Assembly (NCBI GenBank): GCA_963969365.1
Contig: OZ017760.1
Location: 372,001 to 436,000 of the forward strand
Origin: Asterochloris sp. CNOR1
Lineage: Eukaryota > Chlorophyta > Trebouxiophyceae > Trebouxiales > Trebouxiaceae
Reading direction: 5' to 3'
DNA: 64,000 nt
The first letter of the stretch is position 1. Every line of letters starts with the position of its first letter. The position numbers and the translations under genes are program-made. Of this stretch, positions 11,144 through 23,741 are shown in pieces. A model generated the notes under the pieces. That model saw only the letters and a list, made by a program, of their open reading frames with translations. It was not told the DNA's origin and made no database searches.

Positions 11144-13537
11144 TCACTCATAGATCCAGGGCTTGAGGGCAGGCGTGTAGTCAGCCAGGCCCTCTGAGAA
11201 CCACAGGCCAATCTCACGTTTTGCGCTGTCCACAGCGTCGGATCCATGAATGATGTTGCGACCCACCTGCAGGACAATGCAGCGTGCCTCAACCCCTTTT
11301 GGATAGCTAGTGGTCCCCGTGGTGTGCAGAAGGCATCCTGTCAGGAACTGGCACAATAGGGTCCTCAGCATCCTGAGAGACATGCTGGTGGCAGACTTAG
11401 GCAGCAGGAGAATGCCGGTGCTGAAGCACAAGCTGTGAGGGAGCTTGAGGTGACTGGCGACTGCATCAGACAGCAGGGCTCCATGAGGTGACATGGCGCA
11501 AAGTGTGCAGGCTACCTGGATGCAGAGGTCACCACGGATGGTGCCAGGGGCTGACTGTGCAGGGTTGGTGGCACCAATAATGGTCCTGCCGCCTGCAGGT
11601 AGGGGACACTGTGAGTTCAGACAGGTGCCATTGCAGTGCAGCAGCGACACCGATGCAGGCTGCGCCCCTTAAGAGGCTGCTTGCAACTTGGGACGCAGCA
11701 GATCACGTGAGGCTGCCTTCACCAGAAGTGTGATGAGGGTGTAGGGGCACATGTGTGTGGGACCAGCAGGGCCTGGCACTCACCCTTGACCACGTCAAGG
11801 CCCTCCCAGACCATGGCCACGACAGGACCACTGCAGGCAGAAGTAAAGTGTGTGAAGGGCTTGCCCATACCACACAACAGGGGCCCAATACAGGTCAGAT
11901 GGGTCCCTGCAGTCCTGCTGAACACGTTGACATCACGTACAGCAAGTTGGCCACTGCTCCTGCCATAGATGAGGTCAGACAGGGCGACCTGTGATGTCGT
12001 AGGCCACTCACGCCGCTCATCTATGTACAGGCGCACTGCAGGTGTCCCCAGACGTCCACTCAGCGATGAAAGGATAGAAAAGCCATTTCACATGCTAAAA
12101 GTCCAGCAGGCAGGTGGCCCCTGCCAGCCTGTCTGCTGACTCCCCCCTACCAGGCTGCCTGCTCCAGAGCACTACACTCACAGCTGATCCACCAGTTCAC
12201 ATGCAGAGCTGGTGCTTCTGGCAGCTCAGGTAGCTGTCTGCTACCAGCGTAAAGCACAACCCAGCATTCTTTTGACAGCCAGGCTAGCCAGGGCACACAC
12301 CTCCCCGGGCATGCTACCAGGGCTTCAGCAGTGGCCGTCAGAGGCACAACTGGCCCTTCTACTGCACAGCATGCAGGCACAGTAGAACCTTAATGCACGA
12401 CAACTCTGCAGCAGCAGAAGCTTTTCCGACCCCTGCAGTGTGACTCACCCGCAGGGATTTGCAAAGGTTGCTATGGAAGGGCTTGGTCGCTGGCCATGGA
12501 GCTGAGCGAAGTCCCCCTTAATCTACAAGTCATGCAGGTGCCTGTACCCCAGTAGGTACAAATGCTGACAGGCACCTAGTGAGCACCATCAGGCTGGCCC
12601 ACCTGCTGATGGGATCCTCCAGATGGTTGTGGCGGTGCCCACGAGGCAAGCCCCGCTGGAGGTGAGAAGAACGCAGGCAGATGCGCTACATGCTAGCTGT
12701 TCAGAGTGTGCAGTCCTGTTGAAGCCCCCATGAGCTTTTACCAGCTACCTGCTGGGCATGACCCAGGCACCTGATGGGCACGATTAGACGGTCCTTGCTG
12801 GCCACCAGGCTTCGGTGGGAAGGCTTGCACATAGATTGCAGCCCTGTGTGCCTGCCTGCCTGTGTTCTGAATGAAGGCACCTGCCCACCTTGCAACCTGC
12901 TGCCTGATGAGTCCTCAAACCTTGTGCCTACCTGCAGATGTACTCGACCAGGCCGGCGTAGAAGGGCTTGGACTTGAGGTCCACATAATGCTCTTCGGCC
13001 AGCTCACGGGGCACGTTCATGAACTTGAGGCCGCGCAGGTGGTACCCCTTGGCCTCGAAACGCTTGATGATCTGCAGGAGACCCGTCGACGTCTTTCAAA
13101 CTGTGCCAGGGCACACAGGGTGCGGATCAGCGGCCGGATGCGCTGATGTGTAAGCAGCTGCCCTTCTCCCCTGAGGGGTTGGCAGGGGGGCAGAAGCACA
13201 TGATTGGCAACCGAGCGGGGCAGCGCATAGCAGCAGTCCTCCTCGACCATGCCATGCTGGTGGCTCCATCCTATGGCAGCCATGCTAGCATGAACCACAT
13301 GTATGCAAGCTGTGTGCAGGTTCCACCATGCAGACAGAGGACAACTTGAAATCAGGTTGGCGTGCTGAGGGCAAAGGAGAATGCAGCCCCTGTGTTGCCT
13401 TGCGGCATGAGGACAGGCAGACCCTGCTTTTCATTCAACCCTGTGGCAAAGGATGCTTGGGAGGTCACCTCTCCCACCAGGCCTCGCTGTACACCATCTG
13501 GTTTGATCATGATATACGAGACCTCGTTGGTGGCCAT
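11144..13537 (-). CDS. NDPK: Nucleoside diphosphate kinase, group I, 151 aa
   Basis: Transfers the gamma-phosphate of ATP to NDPs through a phosphohistidine, keeping NTP pools balanced, probably in the cytosol (no transit peptide seen). Five exons give one frame: 13469-13537, 12932-13071, 11784-11830, 11516-11592 and 11144-11266; together 456 bases, 151 residues plus stop, the normal length for the family. Residues 8-23 read [16 protein letters not shown], the first nucleotide-site block. Exon 3 gives [11 protein letters not shown], exon 4 gives GATNP and GTIRGD, and exon 5 begins [10 protein letters not shown], which holds the active-site His in the NIIHGSD signature. The protein ends KPWIYE. 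All introns have GT donors and TGCAG acceptors. The gene is downstream of the NLP gene on the same strand and convergent with the disordered-protein gene. No oddities in the product. Confidence 0.96.
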
Positions 13538-15048
13538 GCTGGGACCTGTACGCAGCAGGATACCATGGACTGCTTGTGATGACTGCTGTTATTCACGTTA
13601 TTTCATTGTGTCTCATCTGTCTGCTGCTGCAAATGCAGGGGGCAGCAGGCGTGCAGGAGCAGAAGGCAGACAGAGGCTTTTCCTATGAACAGGCCAGACC
13701 TTCAGAGCATCTACTTGCCTCTGAAAGATCAGCTACAGATCCCTGATCAAGCGCTTTCGGGGGCAATTAAGTGCAGCCTCTGGTTCTGATCTTATCTCCG
13801 TTCAGCCGACAGAGAACCACCGATAGTTGTAAGCCCAGCGCGGTCATCATCAGCTGACGGATTAACGATTGCCTAGGTAGTTGCGTGGCTTCCCAGCATG
13901 CCCCTGTCTGAGCAGCACTTGGCTGAATCGACCTTGTGCACAGCACTCACCAGCAGATGTAGCATAGCCAGTTCACCACCTGCTCGTTGCTGACAGTCTT
14001 TGGGCATGCTTCATTCACATGCTCTTACTCCTTTGTCGCTGCGGGGCATGATTTTCTAGGACAGACAACAGATCTGCCCACCAAAACTGCTTTGACCTTG
14101 CGTTCATGTTCTAGGCAGTTGAGGGCTCTGCACGGTTAATGGCTTGATAGCAAGCCAGATGTTTGCCATTTTTGCTCAGCAAAGGTCCTGTCGTCTCAAG
14201 CCAATGCCTGCTGCGCAGCAACATCTGAGTATGACAAAACACCAACAGCTGGGTGCCACCCTGTAATCAGGGTGGCCTGGAGAACACTGAACAACAAGAC
14301 AGCCCTTCCTGGACAGGAGTGAATGGCTTGCAATCTGTGATTACTGCAGTGTTTACACTAAAAACATTTCAGCACTGCTGTGGTAGGTACAAACATCAGG
14401 CATGCCAGGAAGAATTGATCAAAAAATACAGATCAACTCATAGGGAGTTGCAGATCAAATTGGACCGTGCCCAGCGACTCAAGTATGCTAGCAACTGCTG
14501 CTAAATCGGCAGCTGGACAATGACAGCTGTTCAAGTAAAGACAAGTGAGACAGACACAAACGCAAAGCTGGCTGAGGTCAAGGGCGGAGGGACTCAATTC
14601 TGCTGTATGTCATGTGCAGCATAAGGCCACCGGGGGTTGTCAGGAGCTGATCGACCTGAGCAGGATTGGTGTTGCCACTACTGCAGACGTGTGGTTCACA
14701 TGGTGGCTGGTGACATGGCCTACTGCAGAAATGTGATTTGGGCAAACAGACAGGGGCTGCTGTGAGGCCAACTACCCGGCCCAGAATATTGGCGGCATTA
14801 GACGCAACCTTCCCTGTGTGGCACAGGCACTCTGACTGTGACTTCAGATGGGGCTGCAGCGCGGTATGCTGCTCCCGTATGCTCTGGAGAAACCACTGGT
14901 TTGTGACAAAGACTGGGCGGAGAGTAAGGGTGTGCATCTACCTCCTGGTCAACTCAGGCACCTCTGACGTGGCAGAGGGGCCTCCGACGTGACCAGGGCA
15001 GGCCAGCCCTGCCAACCACGGACTGATTTATTGAGTTTGGCTGTGGGC
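13538..15048. other. Intergenic region, NDPK upstream side / NLP 3' side
   Basis: About 1.5 kb between two minus-strand genes. It should hold the NDPK promoter and 5' UTR and the NLP 3' UTR. I see no convincing exon, tRNA or repeat here. The open frames present lack splice-flanked structure or family resemblance. Confidence 0.5.
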
Positions 15049-18000
15049 TCAGCCCAGCAGCATGTCGAGCATGTCTGTCTCCCGCAGGCCCATCAGGGAG
15101 TCCTCCATGAGGCTGTCGTCTGGCAGTCCATCCCCCATCATGTCACCCAGCGGCTGAAGCAATGTGGTGGGTGGAGCTGACTGGGGCAGCGGTGCTGCAG
15201 ACAGGCACGACAGAGTGTGAGTCTTCGTTGAGATGCAGAATGTAGTGGTGAGGCTGGTTCAACGTGGGGTGCAGAGCCTGGCTGGGACAGTGCAGCTGCC
15301 AGCAGGGAGGGAGGCACAGGCATCCAACAGGGGTTGGGTGAGAGCCCGAGCAGTGCTACAGGCAGCAGGACAGGGGGATGAGTGTTTCATACCTCGCGAG
15401 CTATCTGGCATTCCCAGGCAGTCCAGGGCTGCCTTTAGATACAAGCAGAGCTGCAAGGCCTCACAATGGAAGAGAGCCCTGATTCGAAGCTGAAAGGCAA
15501 AAGTCCACTCTGCCAAACCACCACACTGCAGGAAGAGCAGCTTGGCTGTAACATACCTCCGTAGAGCATGTCATTGCTGCTGGCGCCACTGTGGCTGTGG
15601 AGGCTGTGGCTATGCAGCGAGTGGGTGTGTAAGGACTGCGCGAGCAACCCATGCCCGGCGTGCCCATAGGTGGAGCTGGCGCTGCCTGGAAAGCTGGCGC
15701 GCGGGCCACCTGGCATGCTGATTGGCATGCTGCTTGTCGGCTGCAGGGCAAAGGGCAGGGCACCGTCTCAGGTGCAGAAGCACAAATGGAGCACAGGGCC
15801 TAGTGCATGCTGATGGGCAGGATAACAGTTAGTATATCAAGCTTTGAAAACATTGGAGCAATGATTGGCTGCAGACACAGGTGATCAGAGGAGTGGCCTG
15901 ATGGCTCTCTCAAGACAGTGCCAGACATTAGCAGCTGTGATTTGCCTGACATGTGTGGCACACCCATACGCCAAAAGCTAGGCAAGAGTCAGCAAGTCTC
16001 AAGCCAGAACTGCGGGGTCTGACGCGATCAGCAGCACACCTGAAGATTAGAATGGGGCCGCCTCCTTGCCTGCCCAATGTCCATGGCCGCCAGGTTTGGC
16101 ATGCTCCCCCGGGCAGCCAGCTGCTGCTGGTGGCGTGCTGCAAACAGCTCTGCCGTCAGGTTGGGCTGAGAGCTAGGCATCCTGTGACCTGCGGGCAGAG
16201 CAGGGAAGCACTTCAAAGTGTGCACAACACAAAAAGGGCAGGTGGGTTAACTGCAAGTTGGGCATCCTGCAGCCTGCAGAGGAGAAGTATAGGCACGTGC
16301 AAGAGAGGAGAAGCGCACTGCGGGCAGTGTCATTCACTGAGCTGAAGCTGAACGTCACCAACAGCTCTGGGGTACAGGGGTGACCAACAGGTTTGTGGAC
16401 GCAACAGCATTGCTGAGACAATGCATCCATGCCCACAACAGCATGAGACCCTGCAGCAAAAATTGGGTTGGCCAGCTTGATGCAAAGCAAAAAGAGGACG
16501 CAATACATTCTGTGCATGCGGATAGGACAGTTGTGCGCCTTTCCGACGCTCCTTCTCGGGTGACAGCACACTGGTGCAGGCAACATGCAAGACAGCATGG
16601 GCATCACAGGGTGCGATCACAGATGGCCTGCCGTAACGTGCAGGCAGGGTAGGGCAGCACAGCCATCCAGGCAGGCATAGCAAAAGCTCACATGCAGCCT
16701 GTGCCCGCCTCTCCTCCTCCCAGGAGGAATCCAGGCTGCCCGTGCCCGCGAAGCTGAGCTCATTCTGCAGGAACATGCCGAATGCATTGGTGAGCCCCTC
16801 TGACGGCACCCTCCCTGCCTTGGCTCCCTCCAGCACTGCAGGACAGCAGCGTAGCACCGCGTCAGCAAACCGCAAAAAGCAATAAGCAAAGGTAGGCATC
16901 AGCACCCCTGGCACAGCACCAGGTGCATAAGGTGCCAGCTTTGCATGGCCAGCAACACCGAACAACACCAACATCTACCGCTTGCGGCAGTGTGCATCAG
17001 ACGGAGTGGCTGCTGTGTGACCCAATCAACAGCCTGCACTTGGCATCCTGGTCATCCATGCCCAAGACTTGGGAAGGCTTTGCATATTTTGGCTCAGACG
17101 GCCCCAGTTCAAGAATCAGCAACTGGTGTGCGTGCAATCAGCCAATGCAGCAAGCTCATGGCAATGCAGGCAAACCTGAATGCAAGCATGTAGGAACTAG
17201 CTCTCACCTGGCAGGCTTGGGCTGGCTGAGGCTGGGCTGCAGCTCGACAGCGGGGTCCACAGCGGCGGCTCCGTCATGTTGGTCATTGTGGGGGCACTAC
17301 TGTCCATCCCCCGCAACCCCAATCTCTCCCCGCCCGACCCTGACACAGTCTTGGCCCCCATGGCTGCCCGCAGCTCCTGCAGGTGGTGAGATGAGAAGCA
17401 CAATTCAGCAAGTGGCAGGGCAGCACTTAGGACGGTGCAGGCCCACAATCCTCAAGCTAGAGGGGCTCCACAGGTTGCCAGAGCATGGCCCGATCAGAGG
17501 GGATGCTGTCTTAGACAGACTGCACTACGGGCATCGTTCATTCAGTGCAGAGGTCTTTGCAGGACGTTCAAGCAAAGGATGTGAGCAACAGCTGCGGGAT
17601 TTGCCCACCTTTTCAGCTAGCAGCGTCGACTGTCCATTGGTGCCCACATCTGGAAGCAGCTCCGACAGCGCGGACCAGCGCGTGTCTGGCTCTGGCTGCA
17701 CCTGCCTCACTGCAGCAGCAGCGGCGGCATGACTTCAGACTCCTGTGTAGAGTCTCGTGACAAGAAATGAACTTCCTAGATCTTGCTCAGCAGCTCTGGA
17801 CATGCGCCCTTTGCCCAAAGCAACTGCATAGCAACTGCTGCTTGACACCCGAGCAACCCTCAGCAGATCCAGTGCCTGCCACAGGCCAGGCCAGCGGTGT
17901 CTATCAGTCACAACAGCGCTGTTTGCACCAGGGCCAGCACCCTGGGACATGCCTCTACGCCTCACAGCTGGCACAGTGCACTATGCTGAGCGTAGGGCAA

Positions 18001-21000
18001 CACGGGATTATTGATGTCAGCCCCGCACAGTCCCACTTCAGGAGAGGAGGGTTTGAATTTCTGGCCAAAGGCCACCTGGGCAGGTCAGACGCCCATCTGA
18101 GGGCTGATTCACCAAGGGTTGCTCTGCTTGCAGGGGTTGGGATTTGGTGTATTGAGGCCGCTTGGGCAAGCCCAGACTCCGACCTGAGGACTGCTCGACC
18201 CCCTCGTGCTCCCCCTTGCCCCCTGCCTGCGTGTCCGATGAGCGCTTCCGCCCACTGCTCGAACGCGTCACAGGCTTGCCGTTTGAAGTGGACTTCCGCC
18301 TGCCGCCGCCGTTGATGGCAGCAGCAATGGCGGCGTTGGCTGCCTCTGTGGCACCTACAGCCATTATGCTAGGTTTCAACAGCTGGCAACAAAGGCACAC
18401 AATGCTAGCAACTTCAGCAGCATACCAGCTAGCACATTGCTTGAACATCAAGCTCTAGGCTGGCAGCATCTGACAGGGTTTGCAGTGGGGGTGCCCTACA
18501 AGGAATTGCTGACAGGCACATTCACCGTCCTGACTGACCACACCAGCCCTGCTATGGCAGCAGGAGAAGTCATGTCCGTCAGCACCCTCCAAAGAAACCT
18601 GTTTTGTGCGAGAGGGGGGGGTCTCCTCCACGTCAGTGGCAGCAGCTGCCTGAGCCTCAACCCACCTGCAGAGGTGCCAGTGGCCTTGGGCTCGTCCTTG
18701 CCGGCCGCCATGGCCTTGCTCATGCGGATCAGCTGCTTGCGCGGCCAGCGACGAATGCCATTGCGGCGGCAGGCGCGCTTCAGCGTGGTGGGACAGATGC
18801 CAAGCTGCAGCGCAACACAAAGTCTGGGTCAAAAGCTGACCACATCTGCGGGGAGCACCATTGTAACGTGAGGCACACTACGGTTGAGCAGCTGCCCAGG
18901 TGCAGGGGTGGGCAAAATCTCAATGGGCCGTGCGAATGGTGCCAGCAGAAGCTTTGCGTCAAGGTGTGGAAAATGCCCAGCAGCAATAGCAGGCAGGGGC
19001 ATGGTGAGCCATGTTTCTGGGGTGTCAGGCTGCAGCAGCAGGGGCAACATAGCTACCAGCAGGCCTGGCTGGCTGTTGCACAGCGACCACTGCAGGAGTA
19101 CATGACAACCACCAGCCAACTTGACTGCAGGTGGTCAGCTGTGCTTGAGAGCAGGGTAGCAGATTCTGCTGCCATGTGTAGGCCGGGCCCCCAAGCTACC
19201 AGAATCTCCAAATGCAAGCTGCTGCAGAGCCCCTCACCCTGGCAGCTGCCTCCTTGAGCCCGACTCCAAACTGCGCCTGCAGGTCTGCCAGCCGAAGCTT
19301 CTTGCCTGGCTTGCCAGGGTTGCCTGTGCCCTTCCCGCGTCGTCTGAACTCTACAGGAACCAGGTAGCAGAAGTCAGTGCAGGCCAGGGGACTGAGGGCA
19401 TAAGGACCCGCTGTTATCGGACTCTACTTGCTCTGTTGCTGGGAAATGGGCCAGCCTAGAGCCAGGCACAGAGCTCATGCCAAAGGAGTCGGACAGCAGA
19501 TATGCACCGCCCCACTCTTTTACAAACAGGCGGCCAGCAGTCCCATAACCTCTCCGTGGACCTGAGCTCCCCGACGCCGAGATAGTGCAATGCAGCCGAC
19601 CAATCAGTGCTCACACTGCTTGCCGGGGAGGTGTCCAGCCCCCGCCCCAAGCAGACATGTTTGCACACTGCAGCTGTACCAGGGGACTTCATTGTTCAGC
19701 TTTGCCCCAGCAATTTCGCCCACGCCTGGTGGTCTTGACGCATGCTGCTGGTGGAGATGCTGTCACCCTGGGGGTCATACCAAATGATAGACAGAAGGAC
19801 AAAAAGACTGGCGCCTTCCTGCTTCGCAGCCCTTCACGCAGCCCTTCACGCAGCCATTTGGCAGCTGAAGCCATAGGAGGTGTAGTAGCATTCACACTAA
19901 GGGAAGGTGCCAATGACAATGTCCTGCAATCCCAATACCAAGCACTCACGCTGCTTGCGAGAGAGAACCCCATTGCTGCCTCCCTCATCGTCGCTGTAGT
20001 CATCCCCAGTGTCATCTTCATCATCCTCATCTTCATCTTTGATGCTGCCCATGTCCTCCTCGCCACCATCTGCAGAAGCACAGGTGGGAAGCAGGGGTCA
20101 GCAATGTATGGCTGTGCATGCCCATTAGCAGGGTCCAGCAATCTGTAGCTGTGCATGCACATCAGCAGATGCTAGCTGGTGCAACGGAAGGTGACCCCAC
20201 GCCCTTGCTGCAGCGCAACAACTTGAAGCAGCCCGGTGCCAAGTGGCTGCTGCAGGTACTGGCCAAGGTCTGCAATGCAGGCCGGTGTATTGCAGAGCAG
20301 CAGCTAAGATGACACATTGCAGACACACATGCAGATGCGGAACAGTGATAGCGAGTGGGCACCCTCAGTGCTGCCTGTGCATCAGGTCTCAGGGGCTGAC
20401 CTGGGCTGGTCATCCTGGCGCCAAGTGGAGCCTCGTGCTCCGCTTCATGAGCCTGCAGCAGAGAGTGCCTTCAGAGAGTGCCGCTGGGCAGGCTGTGCAG
20501 AGAGCCTGCACATGCCTGGCTGTGTCCCTGCGCAAGATGACATGCAGGGAGGCATGAGGTGCAGCCCCTGTACCTGTGCAATCAAGAGGCCTCAAGCACA
20601 GCGCGTGAAGCTGCCTCCACCTTGCCAAGGCGCGCATCAGAGGCCAGACCTACCTGGTTCAGCCCATTCTGCAGCATTTCCACAGGTGCCAGTGCAGCTG
20701 CCTGCTTGGCAACCTCCCTGTTCTTCTGGATCTGCAGCTGCAGTGCGGGCGCCTCGGCATACATGCCCAGCCCCTTGGCGCCGTGCCGGCTGCCCTCCTC
20801 CCCTGGGGCCAGGAATGCCGGCGCCTGCACAGCTGCCGCATCTGTGCTGTGCTGGCGCTCGAGGTTTTCGTCCATACCCTGCATGCGGACACAACACCGT
20901 AGGTTGCTGAGCTCAGGGGCACTGCACCACTGCAGCCTCACTGCTGTGCTGGCGCAGCTTCTTTTCCTTTGCCATACCCTGTATGCATGCACAGCATGTT

Positions 21001-23741
21001 GTGCGGTGGGCGTCCAACATGCTGCAGCATCACTGGACAGGATTTGCCGGTGCCGGGTTGTTAGTCATGCTCATACAGCATTTGCAGGGAGGATGCAACT
21101 TATATTTGGCTCAGCCTGGACATGGTATGCCAGTACCCCAACCAAATGTGCACTGCGTTGAGGAATGCAGGCAGATGGTGGTTCAGGCACTGGGCTCAAC
21201 AGCCATGACCTCAAAGCCGATGCAGGTTGGCCAGAATGAACAGGGGGGCAGCGGCACTTGAACTGCTTGCGCCCATGCGAAGCTCAGCACAGAAGCTCCC
21301 ACCAATGATGAACACCTTGACATAGAAACAGGCACTCGTGCTCTTGCTTTGTGCCCAAGGTCTGCTGGAGGTAGGCTGCGCCTTTGGCGGGAACGGAGCA
21401 TGCAAGCTGATTGCGTATGGAAGGCCTGTCAGGGGTCCACAGCCTCACCTCGCCAGAGACCTGATGCTGCAGCAGGGCTGCTGCTGCTGCACACCCTCCT
21501 CGCTGCGCCGTGCCTGCCTCCTGCAGAGATGTCAAGACACTATTCTCAGGCAAGGCAGTAGCATGTGAAAGACAGTACACAGCACTGAAGATATGTAGCA
21601 GCCTCTGGCGCATCATCTCCCAGGCGGGAGGCCCTGTGCCGGTTTACATGGAAATCTAGAGCCATGGTCAGACCTATTGTCCCTTGGCACTATGACAGAA
21701 AGGAGTCTTCTTTGCAGCAGCCCACAGGCACTGCCTCTTAACAGCCCCACACTGCACATCTTGTACTGGCAAGCGTCTATGCAGGTGCACTGTACTAGCT
21801 GCTGGAAGTAACAGTCACTCAAGCATGCATGTGCACTGCTGACTGAACCCTCACCTGCGACTGGCTGCTGCCCATCTCCCGGCTGTTGCTGGTCTGCTCG
21901 GAGTTCTGGGCTACAGGGTCACCGCTGAGCTCGTCAGTCACCTTCATGGGCTTGATGCCCTGACTCTTGGGCGTGGTGAATAGCCCGCACTGGGCCAGAA
22001 CACCTTCCAAAACATCTGTCACCCTGCCAAACTGCATGTCCTCCTCTGCCTGTGTGACCTCCAGGCAGGCCAGCACCTGGGTGCGGTCGGGAGACCTGCA
22101 GACACGGTCAGCAGTGAGACTGGCAGGCAGCAGTCGATCACCAGTGCAACTGGCAGGCCAGCACCTGGGTCTGCATGCCATTTGTTGGAGGCAGCCAGTG
22201 CATTCACAAAGGCTTTGGAGCTGCAGTCTGACAACAGACTGTTGTTGGGTGCCGACGGCTGGTGCCTGCGAGAGCTGAGCTGAGCAGTCATGCATTTGTC
22301 CACAGCAGGGGAAAGTGCGAGTGGGCAGTGAAGCAAGACAGCTCGGCTCCGTCTGCAGCCTTCTCGCCTTTGACGCTGGGATGGAAGAGGAAGGGGGCTG
22401 ACAAAGCCAGACTGGACACCACAAGGGGTATCACTGCATGCACAAGGTGCCTGCTTGCCAGGCTGGCCAAGCATGAGCATGGCTCACCCAAAAAGGGGAA
22501 GTACCAGCGTACAGTGCACCTTGCACTGCTCTGCCTCGGCGGCTCGCAGGTAGATCTCTTTGCTGTACTTCTGAACATTGCGGGACATCTCAGGCTGCAA
22601 GCAGGGGCAGCAGTGGCAGTTGCAAGCCAATCCTGCCGGCTACATGCCGGGCCGGAGCACATCATGGTGTGGCTTGGTAAGGGGGCAGTGCAGCAATCCC
22701 CAATGTGCTGCTGCAACGCCACGCTCCTTGGCCAGTGTCTGTGCAGCTTGTGAGCTGCCCGACTGTGGTGTCGCCGGCTCTGCCAGGACAAGGCCGGCTG
22801 CCTGACAAATCCCCAGCTGTGGGCGCAGTTGCTGATACAGCTCTGGCAGCAGGCACGGGCTAGCGGGGCTCATCAGCATGCTTGCAAAGCAGATGGCGCG
22901 TTGCTTTGGGCAGAGTGCCAGGCTGGCACGCCATGCTGGATCACATGCATGCGAAGTTCACACATGCAGCAGCCAGGGCCAGCGACCCTCTGGCACCTCC
23001 TGCAGCTTCAAGCACGCTGTGTTGGCAGCCATTCAGGAGGTGCGCGGCTGCTGCAGTCACCTCGCGCGCTGTGAAAACTCGCCCAGGTGCTCCCAGCAGC
23101 TGAGGGTTTTCCACATCTGTGCCGAAGACGTAGCGACAGCTGATGCAGCGAAAAAGTGCCAGCAGATCGCCGGTGCCAGCTATGCAGTAAGGCAGTCCCT
23201 GCAGACGGACAAGCGCGCTGTCAAATCATCCTCGCCAATCCAGGGCCCCGCCTGCTTTGGACACCACAGGTCCAAGGGCCCGCAGGGGCAGTGAAGGTTG
23301 GCAGTGCCAGGCAGGCGTGTACAGTAAACTGTAAGCTGCTGGAGATAACGTCACATGTGTGACGATGAAAACGGCACATGGGGGACATGAGGGGCTTGCC
23401 TTGGTCTTCAAAATCAGTTTGCCAGTGCTGCCACAGGTCTCCGGGAGCCAGACCTGCACCAACACAGGTTGCTGCGGTAAACACCTTTATCCATTCAGCC
23501 AAGCTCGGGGCAATCCCCGCCTGCTGCTGCCCCAGATCTGGGGGTCTGAGCACTGCGAGCAGCAGCCACGGCTGGTGCGCGCCGCTCAGCAGCTGCGCCG
23601 CTGCAATACTCGCACCTGGGCCAGGGAGCCGGACTGCTCCCCATCTGTCTGTCCGTCGGTGCCGCTGCGCTCCCAGTGGTCATGCTGCAGTTTGAGGCAG
23701 AGCGTCGCCAGCCGCACCCTGATATCCACTTGGCTGGCCAT
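15049..23741 (-). CDS. NIN-like protein (NIT2/NLP-class RWP-RK transcription factor)
   Basis: A nuclear regulator of the family that controls nitrate assimilation (NIT2 in Chlamydomonas, NLPs in plants). Exon 1 is 23616-23741, starting MASQVDIRVRLATLC (42 codons). Exon 2, 23400-23471, gives VLVQVWLPET, the start of the NLP GAF-like region. The next exon from 23198 gives FGTDVENPQLLGAPGRVF, with the family's GRVF. Near 22530-22600 is RNVQKYSKEIYLRAAEAEQC and near 21850-22080 is VLACLEVTQAEEDMQFGRVT, both typical of NLP N-terminal halves. An acidic stretch (near 19950-20075) precedes the RWP-RK domain, split over exons at about 19240-19350 and 18670-18810: KKLRLADLQAQFGVGLKEAA, then LGICPTTLKRACRRNGIRRW followed by PRKQL. 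The tail ends MEDSLMGLRETDMLDMLLG (stop 15049-15051). No PB1 domain is seen. Some middle exons are uncertain. Head to head with LCB1. Confidence 0.88.
18669..19350 (-). other. RWP-RK DNA-binding domain, encoded by two exons
   Basis: Upstream half near 19240-19350 (RRGKGTGNPGKPGKKLRLAD and following residues) and downstream half near 18670-18810 (GICPTTLKRACRRNGIRRWP, then RKQLIRMSKAM). The intron falls inside the predicted leading helix, after KEAAA. The RWPRK signature is exact, and a basic run precedes the domain. Confidence 0.9.
20098..20172. repeat. Short tandem duplication in an NLP intron
   Basis: CAGCAATGTATGGCTGTGCATGCCC is followed about 40 bases later by CAGCAATCTGTAGCTGTGCA and TGCACATCAGCAG, an imperfect direct repeat. 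A nearby 14-base unit, AGCCCTTCACGC, is also doubled at 19828-19855 within the same region. Confidence 0.55.
20810..20995 (-). repeat. Exon-border duplicate in the NLP gene
   Basis: On the plus strand, the exon border near 20835-20885 contains GTGCTGTGCTGGCGCTCGAG and CCATACCCTGCATGCGGACA. About 105-110 bases on, near 20943-20992, an imperfect copy has GCTGTGCTGGCGCAGCTTCT and CCATACCCTGTATGCATGCA. The copy lies in the upstream intron of the minus-strand gene. Confidence 0.6.
22060..22185 (-). repeat. Exon-start duplicate in the NLP intron
   Basis: AGGCAGGCCAGCACCTGGGT near 22062 (inside the exon encoding VLACLEVTQ) recurs as TGGCAGGCCAGCACCTGGGT near 22149 in the adjoining intron, about 86 bases away. 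Confidence 0.6.

Noticed and set aside
11144-13537. NDPK as a pseudogene because of its widely spaced small exons
   Set aside because: All five exons join in frame to exactly 151 residues with every active-site motif intact.
13538-15048. tRNA or hidden small gene in the NDPK-NLP spacer
   Set aside because: No GGTTCGA-type arm with matching acceptor stem was found, and the open frames here show no splice-flanked structure or family likeness.
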